Assembly (NCBI GenBank): GCA_900544105.1
Contig: UQUC01000048.1
Location: 1 to 18,731 of the forward strand
From: an uncultured Oscillibacter sp.
GTDB lineage: Bacteria; Bacillota; Clostridia; Oscillospirales; Oscillospiraceae
DNA length: 18,731 nt
Reading direction: 5' to 3'
Position 1 is the stretch's first letter. Each line of letters opens with the position of its first letter. Of the stretch, positions 1 through 7,959 are shown in pieces. The translations under genes were made by a program, and so were the position numbers. The notes below the pieces were generated by a model. It had not been told where the DNA came from. It searched no databases and was given only the letters and a program-made list of their open reading frames with translations.

Positions 1-2
1 TC

Positions 3-437
3 CGCTCCAGCACCTTTTTCATCAAGGACAACGGCAAGCTCATCGGCCTGCTGTGTATCAACTTTGACGACAGCCGCTATCGGGCCATCAGCGACCATAT
101 CCTGAAGCTGTGCCACCCGGACCTGTTCGTGACCGATGTGCTGGCACAGCCGCTGCCGGAGAGTGAAGATGATATATCCGCCCGGTCCTCCCCGGAAAAA
201 TTCCGCAACTCCGCGGATGCGGTGGCTTTGGACGCCATCAATCGGGAATTGGAACGGATGGGGGTAACGCCTGGCCACCTCACCCACAGCGAGCGGCTCC
301 AGGTCATCACTTCTCTGGAATCCGCTGGCATTTTTCTATTGAAGGGCGCCATCAAAAGCGCAGCGGCCACCCTCGGCTGCTCCACCGCCAGCATTTATCG
401 CTATCTCTCCCAGGTCAACCCCTCTGGCCAAACCTGA
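3..437 (+). CDS. YheO/DauR-type PAS-HTH transcriptional regulator, 5' end missing
   Basis: The reading frame is open from the window edge to TGA at 435-437, giving 144 residues of a protein whose N-terminus lies outside the window. The visible start (STFFIKDNGKLIGLLCINFDDS) resembles the end of the PAS-like YheO domain. The C-terminal 60 residues form a helix-turn-helix: GIFLLKGAIKSAAATLG followed by CSTASIYRYLS, the usual ending of YheO/DauR regulators, whose full length is about 210-240 residues. DauR of Pseudomonas controls D-arginine catabolism, but most relatives have no known ligand, so no target is proposed. A strong terminator follows about 50 bases after the stop. Family assignment is from motif recognition; about a third of the protein is missing. 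Confidence 0.8.
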   Translation, partial: RSSTFFIKDNGKLIGLLCINFDDSRYRAISDHILKLCHPDLFVTDVLAQPLPESEDDISARSSPEKFRNSADAVALDAINRELERMGVTPGHLTHSERLQVITSLESAGIFLLKGAIKSAAATLGCSTASIYRYLSQVNPSGQT

Positions 438-486
438 AAACGTCAAAAAATGCCGAAAGTCCCATTTACTCATTATTTATATGTGT

Positions 487-533
487 ATCAAAATCACCTC
501 CGTCATTTTTGACGGAGGTGATTTTGATTTTTT
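487..533 (+). terminator. Rho-independent terminator after the YheO-like gene
   Basis: A perfect 18-bp inverted repeat (arms 487-504 and 511-528) encloses a 6-base loop and runs into a T-run at 528-533. The T-run is on the plus strand, so it mainly serves the regulator gene. The minus-strand asnB stop codon sits at 534-532, directly at this hairpin, so it may also trim asnB transcripts, though no T-run follows in that direction. Confidence 0.9.
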
Positions 534-2115
534 ATGTTCCGCTCTCGCCGTAGTTGCTCAGCACACGGGCAGAGGGATCGTTGACGTCGCAGCCCTTCCA
601 GCTCTTGTTTGGCATCCAGAAGTCCTTCACCATGGGGGCCTGGCCGGGATAGTACTTCTCGAAGATCTCCCGGTACAGCAGGGATTCCTTGGTGAACGGC
701 TGGGCAAAATCGTATTTCTTCCGCTTTTCCGCAAATTCGGCGTCGGTGTACTTGGTCTCGGCGTATTCCTTCAGATCATCCACCATGGAGTGACCCACGG
801 CGTCTGAGAAGGCCGCTTTCTGCCGCCAAAGGATGTCATCCGGCAGCAGATGGTCCTTCTCGAAAGCGTGACGCAGGAGGTACTTTCCCATATCATAGGT
901 ATTGACCTTCATGGCCGGGTCGATGCTCATGACATACTTCACGAAATCCAGATCACCGAAGGGTACCCGGGCCTCGATGGAGTTGGCGGAAATGCAGCGG
1001 TCCGCCCGGAGCACATCGTACATATACAGCTCGTCCACCCGCTTCTTCGCCTCCTGCTGGAAGGCTTCGGGGGAAGGGGCAAAATCCGTATACTTGTAGC
1101 CGAACAGCTCATCGCTGATCTCGCCGGTCAGCAAGACCCGGATATCCGTCTGCTCGTGGATGGCCTTGCAGCAGAGGTACATGCCCATGCTGGCCCGGAT
1201 GGTGGTGATGTCGTAGGTCCCCAGCAGGGAGATCACCTCCTCCAGCGTGTCCAACACCTGCTGGCGGGTCATATACACCTCGGTATGGTCCGCGCCGATG
1301 TAATCCGCCACTTCTCTGGCGTATTTCAGATCAATGGCGTCCTTGTCCATGCCGATGGCAAAGGTGCGGATCTTCTTCCTCAGCACCCGCGCGCTGATGG
1401 CGCACACCAGCGAGGAATCCAGTCCGCCGGAGAGCAGGAAGCCCAACGGCGCATCGGCGTCCAACCGCTTATCCACACCGGCGACCAGCTTGTTGCGGAT
1501 GGTGCGGCACACGGTCTCCAGATCGTCATGGCAATACTCCGTAACGGTGGTCAGATCGGCGTAGCGGACGAACTTGCCGCCTGCGTAATAATGCCCTGGC
1601 GGGAAGGGGCAGACCTCCTTGCAGAGGCCGATAAGGTTCTTGGCTTCACTGGCGAACACGATGCCGCCGTCATCCAGATAGCCGTAGAACAGGGGACGGA
1701 TGCCGATGGGGTCCCGTGCGGCGATGAGGGAGTCCGTCTTGTGGTCGTAGATAATCATGGCGAACTCGGCATCCAGCTTGGCAAACATAGAAAGGCCGTA
1801 TTCCCGGTACAACGGCAGAATGATCTCGCAGTCGCTGCCACTCTTGAACGTGTAGCCCTTCTCCGTCAACTGCCGCTTCAGGGGACGGAAACCGTACAGT
1901 TCCCCATTGCACACCACCATATCGCCGTCCAACTCAAAGGGCTGCATACCAGCCTCGGTCAGGCCCATGATGGCCAGCCGATGAAAGCACAGCCAGCCGG
2001 AGCCGGTGTCCATGATCCGGGACATATCAGGCCCTCGGGAGAGGGTCCGGTCGAAATACGCCCAAATCTCATGCTTGTCCAGTTTCTTCGTGGAAAATCC
2101 CATAATTGCGCACAT
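532..2115 (-). CDS. asnB: Asparagine synthetase, glutamine-hydrolysing (AsnB)
   Basis: Makes asparagine from aspartate, glutamine and ATP in the cytosol. The 527-residue protein starts MCAIMGFS, placing the glutaminase nucleophile at Cys2 after Met removal. This start (ATG at 2115-2113) has GGAGGT just upstream and is preferred to a much longer open frame that would run through the leader RNA. Glutaminase-domain landmarks follow: RGPD (27-30), FHRLAIMG around Arg46, CNGELYG (69-75) and SDCE (94-97). The synthetase domain has the ATP pyrophosphatase loop SGGLDSS (229-235), LLTGEISDELFGY and EARVPFGDLDF. Length fits the AsnB family (about 500-555). All expected catalytic residues are visible. 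Expression is predicted to respond to uncharged tRNA-Asn through the T-box leader directly upstream. Confidence 0.96.
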   Translation of the reverse strand: MCAIMGFSTKKLDKHEIWAYFDRTLSRGPDMSRIMDTGSGWLCFHRLAIMGLTEAGMQPFELDGDMVVCNGELYGFRPLKRQLTEKGYTFKSGSDCEIILPLYREYGLSMFAKLDAEFAMIIYDHKTDSLIAARDPIGIRPLFYGYLDDGGIVFASEAKNLIGLCKEVCPFPPGHYYAGGKFVRYADLTTVTEYCHDDLETVCRTIRNKLVAGVDKRLDADAPLGFLLSGGLDSSLVCAISARVLRKKIRTFAIGMDKDAIDLKYAREVADYIGADHTEVYMTRQQVLDTLEEVISLLGTYDITTIRASMGMYLCCKAIHEQTDIRVLLTGEISDELFGYKYTDFAPSPEAFQQEAKKRVDELYMYDVLRADRCISANSIEARVPFGDLDFVKYVMSIDPAMKVNTYDMGKYLLRHAFEKDHLLPDDILWRQKAAFSDAVGHSMVDDLKEYAETKYTDAEFAEKRKKYDFAQPFTKESLLYREIFEKYYPGQAPMVKDFWMPNKSWKGCDVNDPSARVLSNYGESGT

Positions 2116-2135
2116 AAAAAAGCACCTCCGAATAC

Positions 2136-2443
2136 AAAAAGCAGCGAACGATCCTAAAATTTTAGGACGAATCGCTGCCGCATCCGTGGTGCCACCTAAC
2201 TTGCCAGTCACAAAACCAGCCCCTTTATGAGGTTCCAACAAACCCCTGTGCTTTAACGCCGCACGCCGCGTCTCTCCTACTGGGCTGCCGCCGTTCAGAT
2301 CGCTGCTCCCGAGTGTTATTCCCGCCGCCCCGTTGTACCGGGCTTCCACTGCCCCCGGCTCGCTGTGACCGTTTGACCACGGTACTTGTCTCGATCCACG
2401 CATTTTCAATATAGCCGAAGCGTTGGCCCGCTCCGAAATTGAT
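2136..2443 (-). promoter_or_regulatory. T-box riboswitch leader, asparagine specifier (AAC)
   Basis: Read on the minus strand, the leader carries the T-box sequence AGGTGGCACCACGG (2197-2184). Its UGGC bulge (2194-2191) matches the acceptor end GCCA expected of tRNA-Asn, whose discriminator base is G. Stem I shows a specifier loop: CGAG (2393-2390) pairs with CTCG (2313-2310), with the AGTA loop-E strand (2386-2383) facing GAATAACA, in which AAC (2317-2315) is an Asn codon followed by A. The competing terminator begins GCAGCGA (2178-2172), closes with TCGCTGC and ends in TTTTT (2140-2136). The asnB ribosome binding site comes right after. Binding of uncharged tRNA-Asn should prevent termination. 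The class is certain by motif; the exact 5' end is inferred. Confidence 0.93.
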
Positions 2444-2449
2444 GAACCG

Positions 2450-2478
2450 ATTATAGTTCCGTTTTTTTTATCCGTCAA
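2450..2478 (-). promoter_or_regulatory. Sigma-A promoter of the asnB T-box transcript
   Basis: TTGACG (2478-2473), a 17-base spacer and TATAAT (2455-2450) form a near-perfect vegetative promoter, with transcription expected to start near 2443. The stretch 2479-2583 between this promoter and the opposite gene's putative promoter holds no gene; the only structure noted is a weak CTCCTC/GAGGAG inverted repeat around 2553-2576. Confidence 0.88.
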
Positions 2479-2583
2479 GACTGCGAATGTAAAAAACTGA
2501 ACGGCAGATTTCCTATAAATTTTGTCGGTTTTCACAAGGGACTCTTGGACACTCCTCTGCGTTTCCACCTGAGGAGGTTTCTC

Positions 2584-2612
2584 TTGACACCGCCTGAAAA
2601 GTATGACATCCT
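2584..2612 (+). promoter_or_regulatory. Possible promoter of the beta-hydroxyacid dehydrogenase gene
   Basis: A perfect -35 box TTGACA (2584-2589) is followed after 17 bases by CATCCT (2607-2612), which keeps only the two most important -10 positions (A at position 2, T at position 6). The position, 28 bases before the start codon, is sensible. The weak -10 makes this a tentative call; an activator might be needed. Confidence 0.45.
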
Positions 2613-2640
2613 GTAAAAAACAGTGTGGGAGGGATGCGTT

Positions 2641-3504
2641 ATGCAGAGGATCAGCTGGATCGGCGTAGGCATCATGGGGAAAGCCATGGTGCGAAACCTG
2701 ATGAAAGCGGGCTACGAGGTCCACATTTATGCCCGTCACCCGGAAAAAGTGGCAGATGTGGTATCCGAGGGTGCCGTACCCCACGGCAGCATTGCGGAGT
2801 GCGTAAAGGCCAGTGAGGTGGTCATCACCATGGTGGGCTTCCCCAAGGATGTGGAGGAAGTCTACTTTGCCCCCGGCAATATTCTGGACAGCGCCGTCGA
2901 GGGCATGACGCTCATCGACATGACCACCACCAGCCCCACCCTGGCCCAGCGGATCTACCAAGAGGGCGCCGCCCGGGGACCGCGAGTGCTGGACGCCCCC
3001 GTCACCGGCGGTGACAGCGGGGCCCGTGCCGGAACGCTTTCCATTCTGGTAGGCGGCGATCAGGCAGATTTCGACGCTTGCCTCCCCATTTTCCAGGCAA
3101 TGGGCACTAATATCACCTATTTCGGTCCCGCAGGCTGCGGCCAGCATGCCAAGATGGCCAACCAGATCATGATCGCCGGAGCCCTCTCCGGCGTGTGTGA
3201 GGCTCTGACCTACGCCAAGGCGGAGGGGTTAGACGGGAGCACTCTGCTGGGCGCCGTATCCACCGGAGCCGCCGGCAGCAAGCAGTTGGACTTTCAGGGC
3301 AAGAAGATCCTGGCAGGTGACTTTGCCCCCGGCTTCTTCATGAAGCACTTTGTGAAAGATATGCACCTTGCAGAAGAGGAAGCAGAAAACGCCGGGCTGG
3401 ATCTGAATGTTTTGCAGCAGGCGCTTTCCAACTGTCAAGCCCTGATCGACCGGGGCTGCGGTGATCTGGGCACCCAGGCTCTGATCAAATTCTACGAAAA
3501 ATAA
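2641..3504 (+). CDS. Beta-hydroxyacid dehydrogenase (3-hydroxyisobutyrate dehydrogenase / tartronate semialdehyde reductase family)
   Basis: A 287-residue NAD(P)-dependent oxidoreductase, normal length for the family. The Rossmann motif is GVGIMG (8-13). The substrate signature DAPVTGGDSGARAGTL spans 118-133. The catalytic lysine is K171 in GCGQHAKMANQ, with conserved N174. ARHPEK after the second beta strand (31-36) has basic residues that would suit NADPH; this is an inference. The ATG start has GGGAGGGA upstream. The gene stands alone, divergent from asnB and ended by its own terminator. The family includes 3-hydroxyisobutyrate dehydrogenase, GarR and succinic semialdehyde reductases (plant GLYR1, Geobacter enzymes), so the substrate cannot be read from sequence. 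A succinic semialdehyde role would feed the operon at 11455-18670, but nothing here links them directly. Confidence 0.88.
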   Translation: MQRISWIGVGIMGKAMVRNLMKAGYEVHIYARHPEKVADVVSEGAVPHGSIAECVKASEVVITMVGFPKDVEEVYFAPGNILDSAVEGMTLIDMTTTSPTLAQRIYQEGAARGPRVLDAPVTGGDSGARAGTLSILVGGDQADFDACLPIFQAMGTNITYFGPAGCGQHAKMANQIMIAGALSGVCEALTYAKAEGLDGSTLLGAVSTGAAGSKQLDFQGKKILAGDFAPGFFMKHFVKDMHLAEEEAENAGLDLNVLQQALSNCQALIDRGCGDLGTQALIKFYEK

Positions 3505-3516
3505 CAGATGAAAGCA

Positions 3517-3550
3517 GGAGGCACAGTGCTGACGCTGTGCCTCCCTTTTG
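3517..3550 (+). terminator. Terminator after the dehydrogenase gene, shared between convergent genes
   Basis: GGAGGCACAG (3517-3526) pairs perfectly with CTGTGCCTCC (3535-3544) around an 8-base loop and is followed by CTTTTG and then TTTC. On the minus strand the tail is only TGCTTTC, so it is weaker for the convergent gene ending at 3557. Confidence 0.8.
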
Positions 3551-3556
3551 TTTCAC

Positions 3557-5122
3557 CTATCGATCGGTAGAAACAGGTTGAATTTCCAAATAGTAATGGA
3601 GCTGGTTCGGGTCCAGTACCACCTCCGTAACGCCGTTTTCCGGATCAAAGCCGAAGTTCTGACCTGTGATTTGGACGTTTTCTACATGGGTAACGGAGGC
3701 TGTCTGGGCCGTGAAGGTCAGGGTGGAATCCAGCGTGGTCATCAGATCATATCCCTGCAAGTTCCGGCGGCCTGAGCCGGAGCAGGCAAAGTCAAAGCTG
3801 GGGGCTTTCCAATACTGCGCCGTGACCTCCGCCGTACCACCAGCCGGAACGGTAACCTCCGTTTTCAGATACAGTACCCGATCCACAGACAACACCTCGT
3901 CCATCAGTTCATCCAGCCGTCCGCTGTCATAACGGTCCACCGGTTTATCCGACAGCAGGCCGTATTGCTCCAACGCCCGCTCCGCCAGCAAACAATAAGT
4001 TTCCGGGTTCAAAATCTCCGCCGCCTCGCTGAGCCAGCCGTAATAGCCAGGATTTTCTTCCATTGTGTCAAGGATCTCCCGGCTCAACTCCAGCAGCACC
4101 GCACGGAGGGTGGTCTCACTCCGGGTAACGGTGCAGGAAACGCCGTCGATCTCCTCGCCGGGATCGCACCCGCCGTCCTGATAACCTTGCAGAGCATAGC
4201 CGTCCAGATCATCGCCCACAACGATCAGCCGCTTGCAGGTTTCTCCCCGCCGCTGCCCGTCAGGTACAAAATAGCTGTAAGTGATCTCTCCGGTGCGTTC
4301 ATCCCAGCCGTACCCCTCAAAGCCGTAGGACAGCACCGTGGTACGGGCTTCATCCGTCGTAAACGTCACCGCCTGAGTAGCCGCCTGATACTGTTCCGTA
4401 GGCGCTTCAAAATCCGTAAAGGTGTAGACTGTGACCGGAATATCCGCCGGTGCTCGCGTCCCGGTGGCCGCTTCCCGGTAACCGCCGCCATCCAGAAGCG
4501 TCTGGTAATCCGTCCATTGGCTTGGATACCGCAGATTTAGGGTAGAAGTGTCACCGCCGCCGGTGCCGCCAAAGCCGCCCGCATAATCGCCGATGACCAG
4601 CTCCGCCCCCACTGTCTCTCCGTTCACCGTCAGACCGGGATCTATGGAAAGCAGATCCTTGATCCCGCCCACAATTGGATACAGCAGGGTCAATGTCACA
4701 TCCGTATCGGTTGGATTGCTGAGGATATAACCGTCCGTTATCGCCGCGCCCCACTGGGAAGCGTACCCCTCCGGGTCTGTCCTGGGGGTGAAATCCCAAT
4801 CCGTGTGCCGTTCCGCCGTCACGCCGGGATTTTCGTCTGCCGTGGTCAGGGGCAGCACCGGCCCGGCGTAGGACATGAATACTGCTGTGTCCGCAGCACT
4901 GCCCGCGTTATTGATCCCGCTGCCGCCCGCACTGGCCCCATGACCGCGAAAGCCGCCGGTGACCAGATAGGCGGCTCCCGCCCCGCAGAGCACCATCAAG
5001 CAGGCCGCCGCAGCCGCATACCGCCGCCAGACGGGTCGCTTTTTCACGGGGGTCTCAGCGGCCGCCTCGATCAGATCCTCATCCACCAAGCCAATGGCCC
5101 GGAACAATCGCTCCGCTTTCAT
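3557..5122 (-). CDS. Putative membrane-anchored anti-sigma factor with a large extracytoplasmic domain
   Basis: A 521-residue protein starting MKAERLFRAIG at ATG 5122-5120, with AAAGGAGGGA upstream. The ATG overlaps the ECF sigma gene's TGA in ATGA, so translation is probably coupled. Layout: a short cytoplasmic N-terminus (1-33, acidic then basic), one hydrophobic segment at about 35-56 (AAAAACLMVLCGAGAAYLV), a Gly/Ser/Ala-rich linker (57-75), then about 445 residues outside the membrane. The outer part looks beta-rich, with repeated Thr/Val-rich segments. No zinc anti-sigma motif (HxxxCxxC) was seen. The pairing with a sigma gene and the single membrane span support an anti-sigma or sensor role, but no named domain was recognised in the outer region. 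The signal it reads is unknown. Confidence 0.65.
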   Translation of the reverse strand: MKAERLFRAIGLVDEDLIEAAAETPVKKRPVWRRYAAAAACLMVLCGAGAAYLVTGGFRGHGASAGGSGINNAGSAADTAVFMSYAGPVLPLTTADENPGVTAERHTDWDFTPRTDPEGYASQWGAAITDGYILSNPTDTDVTLTLLYPIVGGIKDLLSIDPGLTVNGETVGAELVIGDYAGGFGGTGGGDTSTLNLRYPSQWTDYQTLLDGGGYREAATGTRAPADIPVTVYTFTDFEAPTEQYQAATQAVTFTTDEARTTVLSYGFEGYGWDERTGEITYSYFVPDGQRRGETCKRLIVVGDDLDGYALQGYQDGGCDPGEEIDGVSCTVTRSETTLRAVLLELSREILDTMEENPGYYGWLSEAAEILNPETYCLLAERALEQYGLLSDKPVDRYDSGRLDELMDEVLSVDRVLYLKTEVTVPAGGTAEVTAQYWKAPSFDFACSGSGRRNLQGYDLMTTLDSTLTFTAQTASVTHVENVQITGQNFGFDPENGVTEVVLDPNQLHYYLEIQPVSTDR

Positions 5123-5676
5123 ACTGTGATTCCCTCCTTTTCCAAAAACGCCCGCAGCGCCTTTCTCGTTCGGAACAGGGCAGATTTTACCCGGCTCTCG
5201 CCGCAATCCAGACGCTTTGCGATGGCGGCGATATCCTCGCCGTACCAATAGCGCCGCAGGAAGATATACCGGTTATCCGCCGTCTGTCCCCGCAGAAACG
5301 CGCTGACACATTCCGCCAAAACCCGCTCCTCCGCCGCCTGCTCCGGTCCTCGCCGGTCGGGGATGCACTCGTCCAGTTCCCCCAGCAGCGTCTCCATGCC
5401 CGCGCCCCGACTTTGGGTCCGTCCCGCCTTCCAGCGGTCCAGCGACAGGTTCCGGATGATCCGCCCCAACCAGGCCCGCAGTGCACTGGGGCGCTCCGGC
5501 GGCATGGCGTTCCAGGCCCGGAAATAGGTATCGTTGACGCACTCCTCTGCATCGTGATGGCTGCGGAGGATATTCCAGGACAGAGCATAGAGAAAACTGC
5601 CGTACTTCCCGGCGGTAGCTGTAATGGCTCCCTGATCCCGGTCCCAGTAGAGGTCAATGATCTGCGTATCGTCCAT
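5119..5676 (-). CDS. ECF-type RNA polymerase sigma factor
   Basis: A 185-residue sigma-70 family protein. Region 2 spans about 20-85 (YGSFLYALSWNILRSHHDAEECVNDTYFRAW, then LGRIIRNLSLDRWK); region 4 spans about 125-180 (YIFLRRYWYGEDIAAIAKRLDCGESRVKSALFRTRKALRAFL). Regions 1.1 and 3 are absent, as in ECF factors. The start at ATG 5676-5674 (MDDTQIIDL) is chosen because AAAGGAGGC lies 7 bases upstream; an upstream in-frame ATG at 5706 lacks a good site. The next gene overlaps by 4 bases and encodes a membrane protein, the usual sigma/anti-sigma arrangement. Upstream, GGAAC (5730-5726) and CGTC (5713-5710) resemble ECF promoter boxes, but the 12-base gap is too short to be convincing. Confidence 0.92.
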   Translation of the reverse strand: MDDTQIIDLYWDRDQGAITATAGKYGSFLYALSWNILRSHHDAEECVNDTYFRAWNAMPPERPSALRAWLGRIIRNLSLDRWKAGRTQSRGAGMETLLGELDECIPDRRGPEQAAEERVLAECVSAFLRGQTADNRYIFLRRYWYGEDIAAIAKRLDCGESRVKSALFRTRKALRAFLEKEGITV

Positions 5677-5737
5677 AGCCGCGCCTCCTTTTGTCTCTCT
5701 GCCCATATAGACGAGAAATCCGTGCGTTCCGTCGCGT

Positions 5738-5776
5738 AGAAAACAAAAATTCTCCGGGGAAGCTTCCCCGGAGAAT
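5738..5776 (-). terminator. Terminator of the symporter operon
   Basis: A perfect 28-bp palindrome (5749-5776, core CCGGGGAAGCTTCCCCGG) is followed on the minus strand by TTTTTGTTTTC. It lies 33 bases after the symporter stop and just before the sigma factor leader, separating the two minus-strand operons. Confidence 0.92.
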
Positions 5777-5809
5777 ATGGTATCAGATTTTCATACCGGC
5801 ATCAACCGT

Positions 5810-7264
5810 TCAGCGGCCCGCCGCGTTCTGATAAGGGTCCAGGAAGGGGGTCGGTGCCTTCCGATAGGTAGCCAGACTGACTCCAACCAATGCAGCAGCG
5901 CAGGCAATGGCGCCGGGGACCGTAGGCCCGAGGCCGAAGGGCACCCCCGCCAGTTTCCAGCCTACACAAACCGTGAAACCCGCCACCATACCGGCGATGA
6001 TGCCGGCCTTGGTAGCCTTTTTCCAATACAGCGCCGCAAATGCCGGCAGTCCCGCCGCCGCTGCGTAAAAGCTCCACGCGAACATCAGGATGCTGTAAGC
6101 GTTTTTGATGTACAGGGCGATCACCAGCGCCCCCAAGGGTAGGATCACCGCGAACACGCGGGTCAACCGCAGCTCCTTTTTCTCAGAAATATTGGGATTG
6201 AACACCTTATAAATATCGTGGACGCAGGTCTGCACGGAGACGATCAGGTAGCTGTCCGCCGTAGACATGATGACGGACAGGATCCCCGCCAGCGCCAGAC
6301 CCGTCAGGCCCACCGGCAGGATCTCAATGGCCAGAGCCGGGACCACCGCGTCCGTGGAGCCGTACTGGGCCAGCTTTTCCGCCGACACCAGCTGATGTGC
6401 CACCACGCCCATGAACCACACCAGTGGAATGGTAAGTCCATAGGCCAAAGTTCCCAGGAACAGGCCCTCCTTTGCCGCTTTCTGGCTCTTGGCAGCGAAG
6501 GCCCGTTGCCACATTTCCGCTCCAGCCAGGGTAAAGACGAAATAGGTAATGATATCGCCCACGATACCGCCATCCAGATAGGGCTTTGCCAATTCCGGAG
6601 CAAGCCCCTCCAAAAAGACAGACAAGCCGCCCAGCTTGACCAGAGACGCCGAGGGGATCAGAATGTAGACAAACAGGATCAGCATGACAAACTGGAATAC
6701 ATCCGTGTAGATCACGCCGAACAATCCGGAGGTGGCCGTATAGACTATAAACACGACACAGGCGATGAGTGCGCCCATCTCGTAGGAAATTCCGATCTCA
6801 TTGCCCAGCATGTTGATGATGGTGGCGGTGGCCGTCACCTGCGAGGCCACAGTGCCCATCATGGTAAAGGCGATCAGGCCGCCCAAGATCACCTTGGTGG
6901 TCTTGCCGAAGCGCTGCTCAAAAAGGTCCGGGATTGAGGTCACATGGAACGTGGTGCCCACTGCGGAGATCCGCCCGGCAAAGCCGGAGAAAATAAACAT
7001 ACCCAGAAGATAGGGCAGCGCCGTCATAATAGCCTTGAAGCCGCTGGAATAGGCCACGCCCGCCCGGCCCATAAGTCCGCTGCCGCCAATGATGGTGGCG
7101 CATACGGTAGCCATCAGCACCAGCGGGCCGAAGGACCGGCCGCCCAGATAGTAGTCGTCCATGCTCTGAACTTTCTTGACCACCACCACGCCGATCAAAA
7201 CCATGGAGATCAGGTAGGCCGCAATGATGATAAGGTCGATCACATGAAGTTGATTGTGAACCAT
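5810..7264 (-). CDS. Sodium:solute symporter (SSS family), probable compatible-solute or organic acid importer
   Basis: A 484-residue integral membrane protein with about 12-13 hydrophobic segments, usual for the SSS family (PutP, PanF, OpuE, ActP). Family features seen: YYLGGRSFGPLVL after the first membrane span, GGSGLMGRAGVAY in the second, and ILSVIMSTADSYLIVSVQ near the region that in PutP contributes to the sodium site. ATG 7264-7262 has AAAGGAG 6 bases upstream. It begins 17 bases after the regulator gene's stop, so both are one operon. Substrate specificity cannot be read from sequence. The upstream BusR-like regulator suggests an osmolyte such as proline or betaine; this is context inference only. 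Confidence 0.88.
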   Translation of the reverse strand: MVHNQLHVIDLIIIAAYLISMVLIGVVVVKKVQSMDDYYLGGRSFGPLVLMATVCATIIGGSGLMGRAGVAYSSGFKAIMTALPYLLGMFIFSGFAGRISAVGTTFHVTSIPDLFEQRFGKTTKVILGGLIAFTMMGTVASQVTATATIINMLGNEIGISYEMGALIACVVFIVYTATSGLFGVIYTDVFQFVMLILFVYILIPSASLVKLGGLSVFLEGLAPELAKPYLDGGIVGDIITYFVFTLAGAEMWQRAFAAKSQKAAKEGLFLGTLAYGLTIPLVWFMGVVAHQLVSAEKLAQYGSTDAVVPALAIEILPVGLTGLALAGILSVIMSTADSYLIVSVQTCVHDIYKVFNPNISEKKELRLTRVFAVILPLGALVIALYIKNAYSILMFAWSFYAAAAGLPAFAALYWKKATKAGIIAGMVAGFTVCVGWKLAGVPFGLGPTVPGAIACAAALVGVSLATYRKAPTPFLDPYQNAAGR

Positions 7265-7281
7265 AGGCTGCTCCTTTCCGA

Positions 7282-7932
7282 TCAGGGACCCATACCGGAT
7301 CCGGTTTTCTGCTCCGTGTTCAGGAAGCGTTCCACCGCCTCCTTCGCTTTCTTTTCGCCCACAAAAATAACGGTATCCCCGGCGTACAGCTCCGCGTAGG
7401 GGCCGGGGGAAAGAATATCCGTGGTGCCCCGGCGGATGGCAGCCACCGTAGCGCCGGTAGCCTGCCAGAATCGCAGGTCACCCAAATTTTTTCCGATGCC
7501 GTACCAGCCATCCGGCACCCGGCAGCTAAACGTAGGCAGCGTCTCCGCCGGTTGAACAGGATAGAGGGTATCCTCCAGAATACTCTGGCACAGCTCCCCC
7601 ATGCGGCGGTTCAGCGCTTCCTTTTCCTCGATCAATTCCCGCAGTTTCCGGCGTTTGCTCATCAGATCCGCCCGGTTCTCAAAGTTTCGCAGATAGCGCT
7701 TGGCATTGTCCGCAGAGAGCACATATACGCCGCTCTGCTCCTTCACCGCTACCACCCGCATATCACTGAGAAGCTGGATGGCCCGCCGGACAGTCTCCGG
7801 CGACACCTCGTATTCCGATGCGAGCTTGGACCGGCCGGAGATTTTTTCCCCTTCCCGCAGTTCTCCCGCCGCGATCCGCTCAGCCACAGAGATTGCGATT
7901 CGCATATACTGGGTCAATCCGTCATTGTCCAT
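7282..7932 (-). CDS. GntR-type regulator with C-terminal RCK_C (TrkA-C) domain, BusR-like
   Basis: A 216-residue protein. Winged HTH at about 8-72 (ISGRSKLASEYEVSPETVRRAIQLLSDMRVVAVKEQSGVYVL), a charged helix likely to be a coiled coil at about 85-120, and an RCK_C/TrkA-C fold at about 137-205 (GIGKNLGDLRFWQATGATVAAIRRG, then PGPYAELYAGDTVIFVGEKKAKEAVERFL). This domain order and length match BusR of Lactococcus and Streptococcus, a c-di-AMP-binding repressor of osmolyte import. The start at 7932 has GGGGTGA upstream; a start at 7968 would fall before that site and overlap the promoter. It is the first gene of an operon with a sodium symporter. The architecture is clear; c-di-AMP binding is inferred from the family. 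Confidence 0.88.
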   Translation of the reverse strand: MDNDGLTQYMRIAISVAERIAAGELREGEKISGRSKLASEYEVSPETVRRAIQLLSDMRVVAVKEQSGVYVLSADNAKRYLRNFENRADLMSKRRKLRELIEEKEALNRRMGELCQSILEDTLYPVQPAETLPTFSCRVPDGWYGIGKNLGDLRFWQATGATVAAIRRGTTDILSPGPYAELYAGDTVIFVGEKKAKEAVERFLNTEQKTGSGMGP

Positions 7933-7959
7933 AAAGCTCACCCCTTCATTTATACGCCT

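Noticed and set aside
850..2157. A 435-residue plus-strand frame opposite asnB
   Set aside because: The opposite strand encodes a complete AsnB with all motifs; the plus-strand translation shows no family resemblance.
2116..3147. Upstream extension of asnB as one 871-residue open frame
   Set aside because: It reads through the T-box leader, the promoter and the opposite dehydrogenase gene. The MCAIMGF start at 2115 with its GGAGGT site and Cys2 nucleophile is the real one.
5710..5730. GGAAC...CGTC as an autoregulated ECF promoter before the sigma gene
   Set aside because: Only 12 bases separate the boxes, against about 16-17 in known ECF promoters, so it is kept only as a remark.
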